NCBI RefSeq assembly: GCF_000002865.3
Contig: NW_001865039.1
Location: 308,072 to 372,071 of the forward strand
Source: Monosiga brevicollis MX1
Taxonomy: Eukaryota; Opisthokonta; Choanoflagellata; Craspedida; Salpingoecidae
Direction: 5' to 3'
DNA length: 64,000 nt
Position 1 is the first letter of the stretch. Every line of letters begins with the position of its first letter. The notes beneath the pieces are model-generated. The model made no database searches and had not been told where the DNA came from. It saw only the letters and a program-made list of their open reading frames with translations. Shown here one piece after another: positions 25,394-35,678 of the stretch. A program made the translations under genes and the position numbers.

Positions 25394-26679
25394 CCGCCAG
25401 AACGCGCCCGTATTCTTAGTCAAGGTGGAAAATACGCCCGATGCCGCCAAACTGGGTCAGTCTTTGATTTGTAGCGGAAAAAGCTCAATCTTTGAAACAG
25501 TGCACACCCCGCGTTAGACCAGGCTCACGCAGCGTGTTCAACCAACCAACCAACAGGCTTGATCGGACAGGCAGAGCTATCACTCCAGCATGGAGCACTC
25601 GTGCTGCGAACATCTGCCAATGATATCTTTCAGTGGCACATTGGAACGCTGCGCAGGTGAGTGGCGACCCATCTGCTCCCCGGCTTCCGCATTCATTCCT
25701 CAAGCCTGGCCTCATCAGAAGCCCGCTTGTCTCGCCCGGTGCCTGCAATGGTGCTTTGTGTAGTTATGAGGGCCGTAAAAGAGCAGATGTGTTCTCCTTC
25801 ACGTCTGGTCGTCGCTCGGCGACGGGCGTAGGCAACTATCGCTTTCACACACCCCAGGCCTCGGAAATCCATGATCATGTGCACAAGTAAGCCTGTGTAC
25901 CCTTTTCCTAACCAGTACCTTGGCGGACCATGGGAAAAACATTGCCGATTTTTGGGGCGCCTCAAAAAAGTCTTAGAGGATACCGTATCATTCGAATGTG
26001 TGCTTGCTTGGATCATTGGCATTGTAGGCTTGCGTGTGCCGTGGCGGCCGGAGACAGCCATGACAGTCCGAGTCCGGCAACTCCGCCCACTTCTACTGCA
26101 GAACCCCCGATCAAAGTCACGCCCAGTCGGCTCGGTCAGTGCAATTTAGCAACAGTGAGGCTCAGATCTTGCGCAGCTTCTCACACGTGCTGCTCTCGAA
26201 CGGCAGCACCCGGCTATGTCATTCCCAACGCAACGGACCTGGCCCCTGGTGCGCCCGGCTACTCGGAGATTGGTGAGGCACTGGACACCAAGTTGCATTT
26301 GAAGCCAGCCAACGACCTTGATGATCTGGCTCATGTCGCCAAGCACCATGGCTACGAGTGCAAGCCTTCCCAAGCGGCCAGCAATGAATATGCCGAGGTC
26401 TCGGTGCGTGGCACGGAGACCCTTCAAAAGACGGCCACACCCAATGATCTCGAGGGCCTGTTTAATTCTGCCGCGAGCCGAGGCTATAGCATGATTCCCG
26501 CGCCGAGGTCCAACAGCGGGTATGCTGAGCCTGAGCTGCGCGCCTCCCGTGAGCCGCTCGAGCCAGCCTACGCCGATGTTTGGCCGCTTTCTTCGATTTC
26601 TGAAAGTCAAGGCGAGAATCCCCGTCGTGTGGCCAGTCACGACTTGTATGACCGGCCAGCTTTCGTGCCAAGCAAATAA
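25394..26679 (+). CDS. IRS-type PTB docking protein with multiple tyrosine motifs (FRS/DOK-like), 5' end unresolved
   Basis: Exons 25394-25455, 25557-25656, 25764-25886, 26067-26134 and 26207-26679 join in phase. They encode an IRS-type PTB domain: FLVKVENTPDAAKLG, GLIGQAELSLQHGALVLR, NDIFQWHIGTLR and VFSFTSGRRSATGVGNYRF, with FHTPQASEIHDHV as the last helix. FRS2 and DOK proteins have the same order, including the FSFESGRRC-x-TGQG loop. The 158-residue tail carries at least eight tyrosines in docking-like contexts (YVIP, YSEI, YECK, YAEV, YSMI, YAEP, YADV, YDRP). By family knowledge the PTB binds a receptor NPxY-type peptide and the tail recruits SH2 proteins when phosphorylated. No PH domain is seen in the readable part. 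The first exon, and any myristoylation signal, remain unknown. Confidence 0.8.
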
Positions 26680-27196
26680 GGTTGTAGATGGCTTTAATCC
26701 ACCTGTTCATAGCTAACGATCTCGAGGCGTGATCCCATGCTCTCTTCTCAGAGCCATGCTCTCCTCTCTGCCATCTCTTGTTCCGTTGACCTGGCACCAA
26801 CATGACTGGTCAAAAATCAAACCTTGACGCACACTTGACATTTGTCTCGCGTACTCGCGTCTTGAAAGTGGATGGACTTGCAGAGCGCGTGTCAAGAAAA
26901 GCAGAGGTCAATTATCGTTCACAAACGGCTGTTTCATTTATGTGGCTGAGTTGCATCCAACTTGAGTGAATATTCTGTCCTCCTTGTGGCACCAGTTGTA
27001 GTTCAGAGCGGCACAAAGCAGGTTGCTTCAGGTTTTGGCGAAGACTCCTGAGAAAAGTCTCCAACGCGTGACAACAGTTCAGCTCTTGTCGGACTTGGGA
27101 GCTTGGTTGGATTCCTTTGCCTGATTCTCACGAAGGATGGCCAGAATATTGGCCAGGGGCTGCGCTGACTTTGCCTGGAAGCCGACAACCCATGCA
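26680..27196. other. Convergent intergenic spacer
   Basis: No supportable gene. It lies between the 3' ends of the PTB gene (plus) and the small gene on the minus strand. Confidence 0.3.
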
Positions 27197-28019
27197 TCAG
27201 TGAGTGTTCCGGAGCGTACAAAGGCGCAACTGCAAATGGCTGGCAAGAGGGGACACGTACAGCAGCGGCAGCGGCAGCCGGTTCGCGTTGCTGTTTGGTC
27301 ACAGCAAGTACCTCCCTGACGCCAAGACGACAGGCAGCCTCGTCCTCATCCGAGTTGGGAGCTTGGGCCCGAACCTTGCTCAGAAAGCTACGCGCCAGCA
27401 AGGTTTTTTTTTTATTTTTAGCTCAGGCAGGCTGTGGATCCGAACCTCACGTGGGGATAGCCAGAGGTAGCGAGGGAAAGAGAGAAAGAGAGAGAAGTAC
27501 AGATTGACCGGGTGCGGGGAAGGGGGTGTTGAGGCTGGCATGCATACTTTTGATAGCCCTGGGAGAGCGCTGATTCGTTGAGGTCGACCACTTCGGTGGG
27601 ACGCACCAGGCGAAAATAAGCCCTAGAGTCCAAGGACCATGGCATGAGGTCCAAAAAAAAAAAAAAAAAGGTCTGTTGCCGCACATGATGCTCTGCTGCC
27701 TACCGAGTAACGTTGCGCTCAATGACCGGCTCGTTGGAGCGAGGCGGGGCATAGACATCATGCGGGTCCAGCGGCGGGAGGGCCTTGACATGCTGAAGCC
27801 AAACTGGACAAGGCTTGAGGCCAATGTTGACAAAGTTGGAAACACTACATGCACAAGACAGACGTAAGACAGAGTGATACTTGACTGGCGACCAGAAGCG
27901 GTTGCCACTGAAGCAAACAAGTCGAGGGGTCGCACCGCTTCAACATGTTCATCGTGACGGTTTGCTGAGCCGAGCTATCCAAGGTCTAACTGACGACGGG
28001 CCCAACGTGAGTCAGCCAT
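27197..28019 (-). CDS. Small six-exon gene, unrecognised
   Basis: Proposed exons on the minus strand are 28019-27991, 27937-27881, 27844-27704, 27622-27548, 27387-27312 and 27229-27197. All have GT-AG borders and the phases agree, giving 136 residues. Readable parts are RLVCFSGNRFWSPVNVSNFV, WLQHVKALPPLDPHDVYAPP, NEPVIERNVTRAYFRLVRPT and DEDEAACRLGVRE. No signal peptide or membrane segment is seen. I do not recognise the family. Two introns would be only 53 and 36 bases, shorter than elsewhere in the window, so one or more joins may be wrong. The third exon (27844-27704) has the best coding character. Confidence 0.4.
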
Positions 28020-28747
28020 GAGCACCAATAACATCAGCTGAGGCCACATTTTGTCTTCAACACACGCAATGATTTCTTTTCTATTTTTCGCGTCAACCTT
28101 TGGCGGCACATGAACACGGGGTGACCCTCGTGGCGCTGCCATTTCCGCACAATGCGCCAGTCACTTACAAACCCCAAAAAGAATAAAAAAATAAACTGCA
28201 CGTTGAACTCGTTGACAACAACTGTTGTTATGTGGTGTTTCGAAGGGAGTCTGAATTTTGACTGAATTTTTGATGCATTTCGACGCATTTAATTTCGTCT
28301 GATTCGAATCAAGCTTGGCGCGGGGCGGACGGGCGGGCTGTCAACTTTGTTGGCTGCGAGCACATGTGCTCTGGTACTTTTCATGAATCGCGACGCACAC
28401 ACCGCCTTGGATCAATCAAGACATTCCTCGTCTATGACACACGTTCATTGCACAGGAATGGAAGATCAATAATAACCAACATTTATGTTTTTCTCATGAT
28501 GTCAGCTCAGCTGTGTGCGTCGCGGTTCACTTGCGAAAGCTCTTTTCAGCGTTGGAAGGTGATTGAAGGTTAACATTGCTCGGTCATGTCCTGGCCACGG
28601 CACCATCGCTTCGTCTGCACACCTGCGTGAGGCCCGACTCAAGCAGTGCCACTGGGCCAATACCGCCCAGGAGTACACGGCCCCGAAAGGACGCCAAGGA
28701 CAGCATCCTGCATTTGCAAGCAAGCAAGCAAACACGCAGCCAGGGTC
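28020..28747. promoter_or_regulatory. Divergent intergenic region
   Basis: Lies between divergent starts at 28019 (minus) and 28748 (plus). It is AT-richer than the flanks and contains TTCGWMKCATTT-like repeats near 28255-28300. No gene seen; both promoters are expected here. Confidence 0.35.
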
Positions 28748-30216
28748 ATGACAGGGCTGACGACCAAGACGCTCATGCTCATTGGGGCGGGGGGCCTGGT
28801 CTTGGTGTCGTTGCTGCTGCTGCTGCTGCAAGCCAGCCTTGCAAACCGCCCTGCGGCTGATGGCGGGCTCGACGCCACAGATCTGGAGATCTGTCGCACC
28901 GACACGCATCGCATCGCGCTCGTCATCACGGCCCATGTTGGCCAACAGCTCGCAGCCATCGATGCTGCCCTTGAGCGATGGCGCCACTTCCCACCATGCC
29001 TTGAATCGTCAAAGTTCGTTGATAGAGACGAGGGGCCACACCAGCAATACGCCTGTGGTGCATCGCTAATATTTGCAGTGGAAAACGCAGCCGCAGCACA
29101 ACAGTTGCAAACACACGTGGCAAAACATGCTTCTGTGCAGGGAGTGCTACGCGATGCAGGTCTGGAGGTGCAAATCTTTCACGCAGCTCTCTCACCGCAG
29201 GAGGACAGCTGGCCCGTGGGCCCCACTCTCGCCTTCTATCGCATCATACCTCAGGTCAGGCTCAGTCAAACCAACCAACTCGTCTCTTGTCGGACCACTC
29301 CTCTGACCCAATGACCAGCACCACACTCCTGCCTCGCTCAGTGTAGCTGTCACTGTGCTCACTGTGGTATATGGTGGCACCGACCCCGCGCATCATCACT
29401 GCGTACCTCTTTGCTTCTTGCAGCTACGGCAATGGGACTACGTTCTGTATCTTGAGCCCGATGCCAGGCCGATTCGTGCCGGTATACTGCTGCCTGCCGA
29501 CCTCCTGCGTGTCACTTGCGATTGTCTACCGCACTCACTCTGCCCCACGGTTGGGATGCTCTCATAGGATGGCTGCAAGAGGCTCACCGTCAGGTGTGCT
29601 TGTACGAAAGTCTTCTTGGCACTGGTCAGTTTCAACCTTCGCTGCTCGGTGGTGACACGAGGCTCTGGGCTTGTGGCGCGAACGCGATGCAAATGCTTTG
29701 CACACCTTTCTACTCTAAATGACCTCTTTTGTATTTGCCAGAGGGGGTCTGGGTGCTGGGAAGCTATCCTCGCTCCCAGGCGGTGAAGGGCAATCGGCCC
29801 CTTGCCAACCGTTTCCACCTCAACGGCAACGCCATTTACCACACGGGGTCAGCCTCCTTCCAAGACTTTGTGCAGCGCGTCGAATCCAATGCTGCAGCGG
29901 ATCAACCATTCCAAAGTCAGGCCCATGGGCGGGCCTATGACGTTGACCTGGCCACTTTTATGCTGCAGCCAGTGCACTGGACCTACGCCATGAGTCATGC
30001 CCATCGCCTCGTGGCCAGCGAGTGGATCCAAAACCGATGGAGAGAACAGGTAGGATACGCAGCGTGGCTGACATAAACATAAACGCCGGTGTGTTCCCCT
30101 CCGCCTCACTTCTTCCCCGTGTGCCTATCCAATCACGGCAGTGGAGCCGAAGCGAAATGCAAGCTCGCTTTCCGCAGACATTTGTGGTTCACGGGGGAAG
30201 CGAGACAGTGACTTGA
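28748..30216 (+). CDS. Type II membrane glycosyltransferase-like protein
   Basis: Exons 28748-29254, 29424-29481, 29568-29593, a microexon of about 19 or 22 bases starting near 29632, 29742-30049 and 30142-30216 give about 330 residues. The N-terminus has a short cytoplasmic end and one membrane segment (TLMLIGAGGLVLVSLLLLLL, about residues 7-26), as in Golgi type II enzymes. The lumenal part has RIALVITAHVGQQLAAIDAA, then WDYVLYLEPDARPIRAG, whose LYLEPDA resembles the acidic metal-binding motif of nucleotide-sugar transferases. HLNGNAIYHTG and AYDVDLATFML follow further on. Function is inferred from this layout; no specific GT family is claimed. The microexon is set by the phase of its neighbours. 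It ends 207 bases from the 3' end of the next gene, also a type II membrane protein. Confidence 0.65.
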
Positions 30217-30422
30217 GTTGTTTCGACTCACGAGGATTCATCCAATTGAAGTGATAGAGCTGAGCGAATTTTAAATAACAATGTCAGAGAGCGAATTTTG
30301 CCATGCATCATCGACCCGCCTCCACTTGGCCCCAAAGGTCTGAGGGGCAAAAGTGCTACCGTTTGATGAAGGGAAGGCGGCGCGATACAGTGGCCACCAA
30401 GTTTAGGCTCCAATACCAAGAT

Positions 30423-32632
30423 CTAATCATTTTGCATTGGAATGCCATCGCACATGTGCGCAAAGCCTCTGCGCAACTTGGCCAGAGGTTTGTCCAGGTT
30501 CTGGCCTTGTCCGGCAGCGAGCAGCGCAAGCCAGGTGGCATAGTCGCGGATGATCGTGAGATCGTAGTCAGTCACGTCCAGGTCACGATACGTTCCGTCA
30601 GACAGGCGAAATTTCGAGAAGCGCTCAGCGCCATGGTAGACATGTAGCATGTAGGCGCGGCACACGGGATGGGGCTCGATCGTGGGCACGTCCATCGATG
30701 TCCACTGATGGAAAGACAGCTTTTGCTTGATACCGTACAGGTGGTTTACGGCCATCTCTTGTGAGTAGAGCAACAGGACGCCCTCGTGCAGTCCCTCTGA
30801 GGTCCAGCCACACTTGATGGTTTTGGGCCGGAGGTTGGCAGGCAGCTTGCAGGGGGTGCCGGGGGAGAACAGGTAGGCGCGCGCAAAGAACCCGCACGCC
30901 AAGGTGAGGTCGGCCACGCGAAGAACGACAGACGCGGGGCCATAGTAGGTTGAGCCGATGTTGGTGATGCTGTGGTGCTGCAAACCCGCGGCCGTGGAGG
31001 CGCGTTCAATCTTGATGCGCGAGTATCGCGTGGAATAGCCAGCTTGCGTGCCCTGCAGAGCGATAACAGCGGACCGCAGCGGTGAGGAAAGTGCGCAAGC
31101 ACAAAACAACAACAACAACAACAACAATAACAACAACAAGAACAAGAGGTGGGCGTTTGGAGCAGCGAGGATAGGGGGTCTTGTCGCTGTTGGTGTCCCC
31201 AGTCAACTCCTTGAGCGGCAGCTTTCCTCGCCCAGCAAGTGGCCCGCATGTCAGCTAAGTGGGACGTCTGCGAGGGACTTACAAAATAGACGTCCTCGCG
31301 ATAAAAGTCACGCATGCGCGGTGTGGGAAAGGTATCAGCGTCAGCGCGTAGCAGCTGGGAATACTTTTCCAGGAAGGGTCGGATCGTCGGGTTTACTAGG
31401 CATTCAATGCTGTTGGTCCAACCATCATACTTTTTGGGCTCGCGACGGCTGGCACCAATAAACTCGCTAAACCAGCACACGCCCGCTGCATCGTCCGACG
31501 GTGGCTCGGAGGCAGGGCCTATGTCCTTTTGCTCGCAGAATGGGAACTTGGCTCGAAGCATATTGCCCAAGCGTTTGTCTCCTAGGACTAGGATGTCAAA
31601 GCGTTGGCTCGCGTGGTCGAGCTCAAGCTTTTGCCACGCCATGATCCACCAGCTGAGTTGCACAAAGAAACCACCAAGGCCGCCTTCGCCATAAAAAACA
31701 ACGATACGTCGGTGGCTGGTAGGGGTGGGCACGTCCAGACTCGTGCGAGCCAGTGCCGCATCGACCTCGGCCTGGGCTTCTTTTAGAAGCTGGGTGCGCT
31801 CGGTGCCAAAGAGTTTCATCCAGCCTTCAAGGTCGTAGGGAATGAATTCAAGATCCACGTCCAAGATCCACTGATTGACGGGATCCGTGCACGGTTTCAT
31901 CTTCATGTGCATGACATAGGGAAGCTGAGTGGCACAGCGCCCATCGACGCGTGAAACGAGACCTTTACCTGGCACCACATCCCACTCTTGTCGTTTGTCA
32001 CCCCGCTTACAGGGCACAAAGTGTAGCGAGTCTTCCGGATCAACCACGAGGCATGAATCACCGTCCGCATCCTTGAAGCCAAAGTAGGCACCGTCACGGT
32101 ACATGGTTTGAATGGCATCGTGTTGCTCGAGGCAGCGCTCCAAAAGCGCTTGATTGCTCTGGGAGCGCAGGAAACAACGAGTTTTATCCGGCTCCTCAGA
32201 CCAGAGCCATAGCTTGTGAGTGGGGCTGTCTTCGTGGAAGAGCACATCATATCCATCGCCACCGAGGTTGAGCATATCGTGGAGCTCTGGATTGTGCTTC
32301 AGCCGTTCCAGCACGGGGTCCAGCTTCTCTGTCGGTGCCTTGTTGGCTTGGGTCTTTGCACGCGCCGCTTGGGCCTGGGCCTGGGCCCGGGGTGAGTCAT
32401 CATCGTCGTCTGTGGCCAAGGGATTGGTGATGGCTTGTTGCCGTTGTGGAGAGTGTTTGGCACGAGTGGCCTTGGGCACGGCCCGGGGCTCCAAATTACC
32501 TCCCTGGCCGGCTACTGGGCCTGGTATCGCCGAGCTTGGTGGCTGGCTCTCGCGCGTGGTATGCCAAATGTTGAAGCCAATCATGAAGACAATGAGCCCC
32601 ACCAGGAGAACCTCGACCTGCGTTCGGGCCAT
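30423..32632 (-). CDS. Type II membrane protein, glycosyltransferase-like, 659 residues
   Basis: Two exons, 32632-31283 and 31052-30423, join in phase 0. The N-terminus has one membrane segment (VEVLLVGLIVFMIGFNIW, about residues 6-23), then an acidic, Gln/Ala-rich stem (to about 110). A lectin-like Cys-containing region follows (KTRCFLRSQSNQALLERC, SCLVVDPEDSLHFVPC, WDVVPGKGLVSRVDGRC) with the three-fold QxW-type spacing of ricin-B folds. The C-terminal half begins RRIVVFYGEGGLGGFFVQLS and ends with ILVLGDKRLGNMLR, MLHVYHGAERFSKF and TIIRDYATWLALLA. I recall similar uncharacterised domains in algae and other protists but cannot name one with certainty. The start at 32632 is the first in-frame ATG. 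The intron holds an (AAC)n tract. A Golgi or surface role is inferred from topology. Confidence 0.75.
31105..31139. repeat. (AAC)n trinucleotide repeat in intron
   Basis: About eleven AAC units with two interruptions, inside the single intron of the type II membrane protein gene. On the coding strand this is (GTT)n, like the repeat at 7732. Confidence 0.9.
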
Positions 32633-32792
32633 GATGGGCAGCTCATGCGTACGCGAGGCTCTTGCTAGCCGTTTGTGAATGCAATTTGAACCCGGTAAGC
32701 CGGGCCTGTGCCCCACCTACACCGCGGCGTCGAAGCTGAGCAATGAACGAGAACTTGAACAAAATCACGCAAAAAAGAGAAGAAGCTAAAGG

Positions 32793-32829
<37 letters not shown>
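32793..32829. repeat. Poly-A tract
   Basis: A run of 37 A about 160 bases upstream of the minus-strand ATG at 32632, so a T-tract in promoter position for that gene. Confidence 0.9.
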
Positions 32830-32830
<1 letters not shown>

Positions 32831-33058
32831 CGAGAGACGAGCAGATCGATTATAACTTTCCTTGCTTTTTTTTTTCTTTGGTGGGAGTTTATGGTTTTGG
32901 TCACGGTACACATGGATCTGGGTCAATGGTATGGCTTGGGTAGGTTGTGGGCAACACTCTCGATTCGATGGGGGGTATGGACTCGGGGATTGCACTGTGC
33001 AATCAGACTCTTGGGATGTGTGAAAGGAAATGGTTCAACAGGGCAGGTGCTGGCTCAT

Positions 33059-34844
33059 TTAGGAAATGACCTCAAAGGCCAGGTAAGCGGCTGCGAGGGT
33101 CAGAAGAAGATCAAACGCTTGCACCAGGAGGTACAGAAATACAGGCTTCCCGCCGCGCAGCGACTGGGCCAATTCTCGAAAATTAGTGGTCAGCCCAATG
33201 CCGGCAAACCCAAGGGAGAACCACCAGCGTGATGACGCCGACACGCAGGCACCGAGGGTATCCTGGATTGGTGCGGATGCTGTGGCATTGACGATAGTGA
33301 TGATGATGCTCACAAACAGAAAACCCAAAATAAACTTTGGAAAACGTTTCCAGAGCTGGCGCAGCTTGCCTTCCGGGGGCGGTGCCGACTCTGCCGCACC
33401 CATGCCAGCGCTGCCCGTTTCCACGTCAAGCGCAGCCTGGTCTTGCTTCTGCTGTTCACCCAGCCAGTATGCCGTGATGGCCAGGCAGACAGGCCCAATG
33501 ATGATGTTTTGGATAATCTTGACGGTGGAGCCCGTGTTGAGCGCGCAGACCTTGACTAGATCACAGTCAATGTCGTTCAGATCATCAAACACGGCAGAAG
33601 ACGCTACCACGGCCCCGGTGGCGTCGACTGAGCCGCCAAACCAGGCACCACTGACGCCTGCGCTGAGACCAACGGCGCGGGCCAAATATGGCAGACCGAG
33701 CATTTGAGGGATGGTGAAGAGGTTGACGAGGGCAATGGCGACCGTGAGCACCTCCTTGGAGCCACCGACGCAGCCGTGCACGGCCGTGGCAGCCGACGCT
33801 CCGCAGATGGAGGTGGCACAGGTCAAGACCAGGGCCAGTTCGCGCTGGTCTTGCATGCGCAGCATGCTCATGGCCAGTACACGATAACCTACAAGAACTA
33901 CGATCGGCGTAACCACCCAAGAAACCAAAAAGCCTGGACCACCTGCAGTCACAAGAGGTCACGGTATGCGAAAGACGGTGATGTGAGTGAAGGCATGTGC
34001 CATGTGGCGTCTCCTTTGTGAGTGGCATTGACTGGAGGGGGTTACACAGCGTGGTGGACCAGGGTACAAAGTACATGCGCGTGGGGGCACTTGGTCGCCA
34101 GTGTGCTGGCAGCTAGGACATACCCAGGTCGCCGACCTTGCGAATGTCCAGGCCCAAGAGGACCAGCCCGACCTTGATGAAGAACTCGCCTTTGGCTGCA
34201 CGCTTGAGCCAGGGAGGCAGGGCAAAAGTATTGGCCAAGAGGATGCCAAGGACGAGGGCCCAAACCTCGTAGCTGACGCCAGCTGCATTGATGTCGGCTT
34301 GTTGCCCAATCCAGCGGGCGACGATGGCCAGTAAACAGACAAGAACCAGGCCAAACAAGAACCAGCCCACCTGGTGCCAAAGATCCTGGGAGGACCGAGG
34401 TGCTTCGTCGGCGGCACGTCGCTTGTAATGTTGCATGACAAAATGGGCCAAGGTGATGGCTGGGAGGGAGTAGAGAATGAGGAGAGCCGTGCCGAGGCCG
34501 CTTTCCAAGGGGTGCCAGGCTGTGGCTGGGTCGGTTGTCCATTCTCCCAGAGAAATTTTTTCAAGTCGAGCGCCGCTAATGGCAATGATCAAGGCTGGGA
34601 AGAAAAAGGCGAGGCCAAGCCAGACAGACCACCAGTCACTCGAGGCCAAGAGCAGTGGTGGCGGGGTCGCCGCCACCGGGGCCAGCGGTGCTGGGGCGGG
34701 TGGCGCCTGGGGGTCTGCCTCCACCTGGTCATTGAAGGCCGTTTCGGACACAGCAGTGCCAAGCGTTGTGGGTGAGGCGGATGGAGAAGGGGCGGATGGA
34801 GCGGGGGCGGGCTCAAGCCCCGGCTGTAGCGGCATGGCCGCCAT
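33059..34844 (-). CDS. YeiH/UPF0324 family permease (putative sulfate exporter-like)
   Basis: Two exons, 34844-34124 and 33942-33059, join as GDLG-GPGF to give 534 residues. After a Pro/Ala-rich N-terminal tail (about residues 1-60) come ten or so hydrophobic segments. Signature stretches of the family (PF03601) are visible: SYEVWALVLGILLANT, LKRAAKGEFFIKVGLVLLGL, TCATSICGASAATAV, GAWFGGSVDATGAVVAS and NTGSTVKIIQNIIIGP. In bacteria these proteins are inner-membrane permeases, annotated as sulfate or sulfonate exporters with little direct proof. The family is mainly prokaryotic, so an origin by transfer is likely but unproven. The eukaryotic features are the intron and the low-complexity N-terminus. 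No mitochondrial presequence is evident. Confidence 0.9.
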
Positions 34845-35322
34845 CACGAGTTCAAGGGCTTGTAGGAGGGGCGGAGGGTGGCGCCAGCCGCTGAGGAGGG
34901 AGACGCAGTCAGGCGAGCTTTATCACGCCGTCGGGACGCGTGGGCATGCTCGATAATACCCAGCCAGTCGGCCATGCAGGGGCGTCGCTCTGGGTTGGGT
35001 CGGATGGGTCACGCGGCGCGAGGAAGCCGGGAACTGACCCCCCGAAGAGCCGGCCGTGGCGATGAACTCTCTGCTGAAGTCAGTTCAGCAACCAATGCTA
35101 TCCATGTGCTGTCTTGCCCGCAGCCCGGGCTGGAGGGGCAGAGGCAGAAGAAGAGGAAGAGGAGGAGGAAGAGGAAGAGGAGGAGGAGGAGGGAAAATAA
35201 AACCAAACTACGCATCAGAAGGTCACACCTCTCCCATCTTTGCCATGCGTACGGGGTGCGAGCGAAGAAATGGGAGAGGGCGCGTCGAGGTGTTTCCCAA
35301 TCCGGCGCGCAACGGCTCAGGT

Positions 35323-35411
<89 letters not shown>

Positions 35412-35678
35412 AGAGAGAAAGAGAGAGAGATTCAGAGAGATTCAGAGAGAGAGCTGTTACTCTCCTACTGCGGATACACCGTGAGAAAGACGGATGAAAT
35501 GAAATCGAAGAATGATGACATTGGATGAGCTCAACCTCAGAGTCAAAGACTCAAACGCCATCATACATGCACATCCACACGTGATCAACGCGGATTGCGA
35601 CATCCTTACAGTTCCCACACGAAACGGCTGACATTCCTTGGAGAATAAAAGTTCTGACATTTTACAATTGCTGACAGG
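34845..35678. promoter_or_regulatory. Divergent region between permease and TyrRS genes, with GA tract
   Basis: Holds a purine-rich AGGAGG stretch at about 35140-35200 and a (GA)n tract at 35323-35452. A minus-strand fragment at about 34860-34990 (PERRPCMADWLGIIEHAH) has some coding character but no clear gene context. Both promoters are expected here. Confidence 0.4.
35323..35452. repeat. (GA)n tract
   Basis: About 85 bases of near-perfect GA then interrupted GA to 35452, in the divergent region 230 bases before the TyrRS start. Confidence 0.95.

Noticed and set aside
30746-32716. 656-residue ORF reading through the intron of the type II membrane protein
   Set aside because: It runs through a GT-AG intron with an AAC repeat into a frameshifted second exon. 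The spliced model continues in the domain-bearing frame and ends at 30423.
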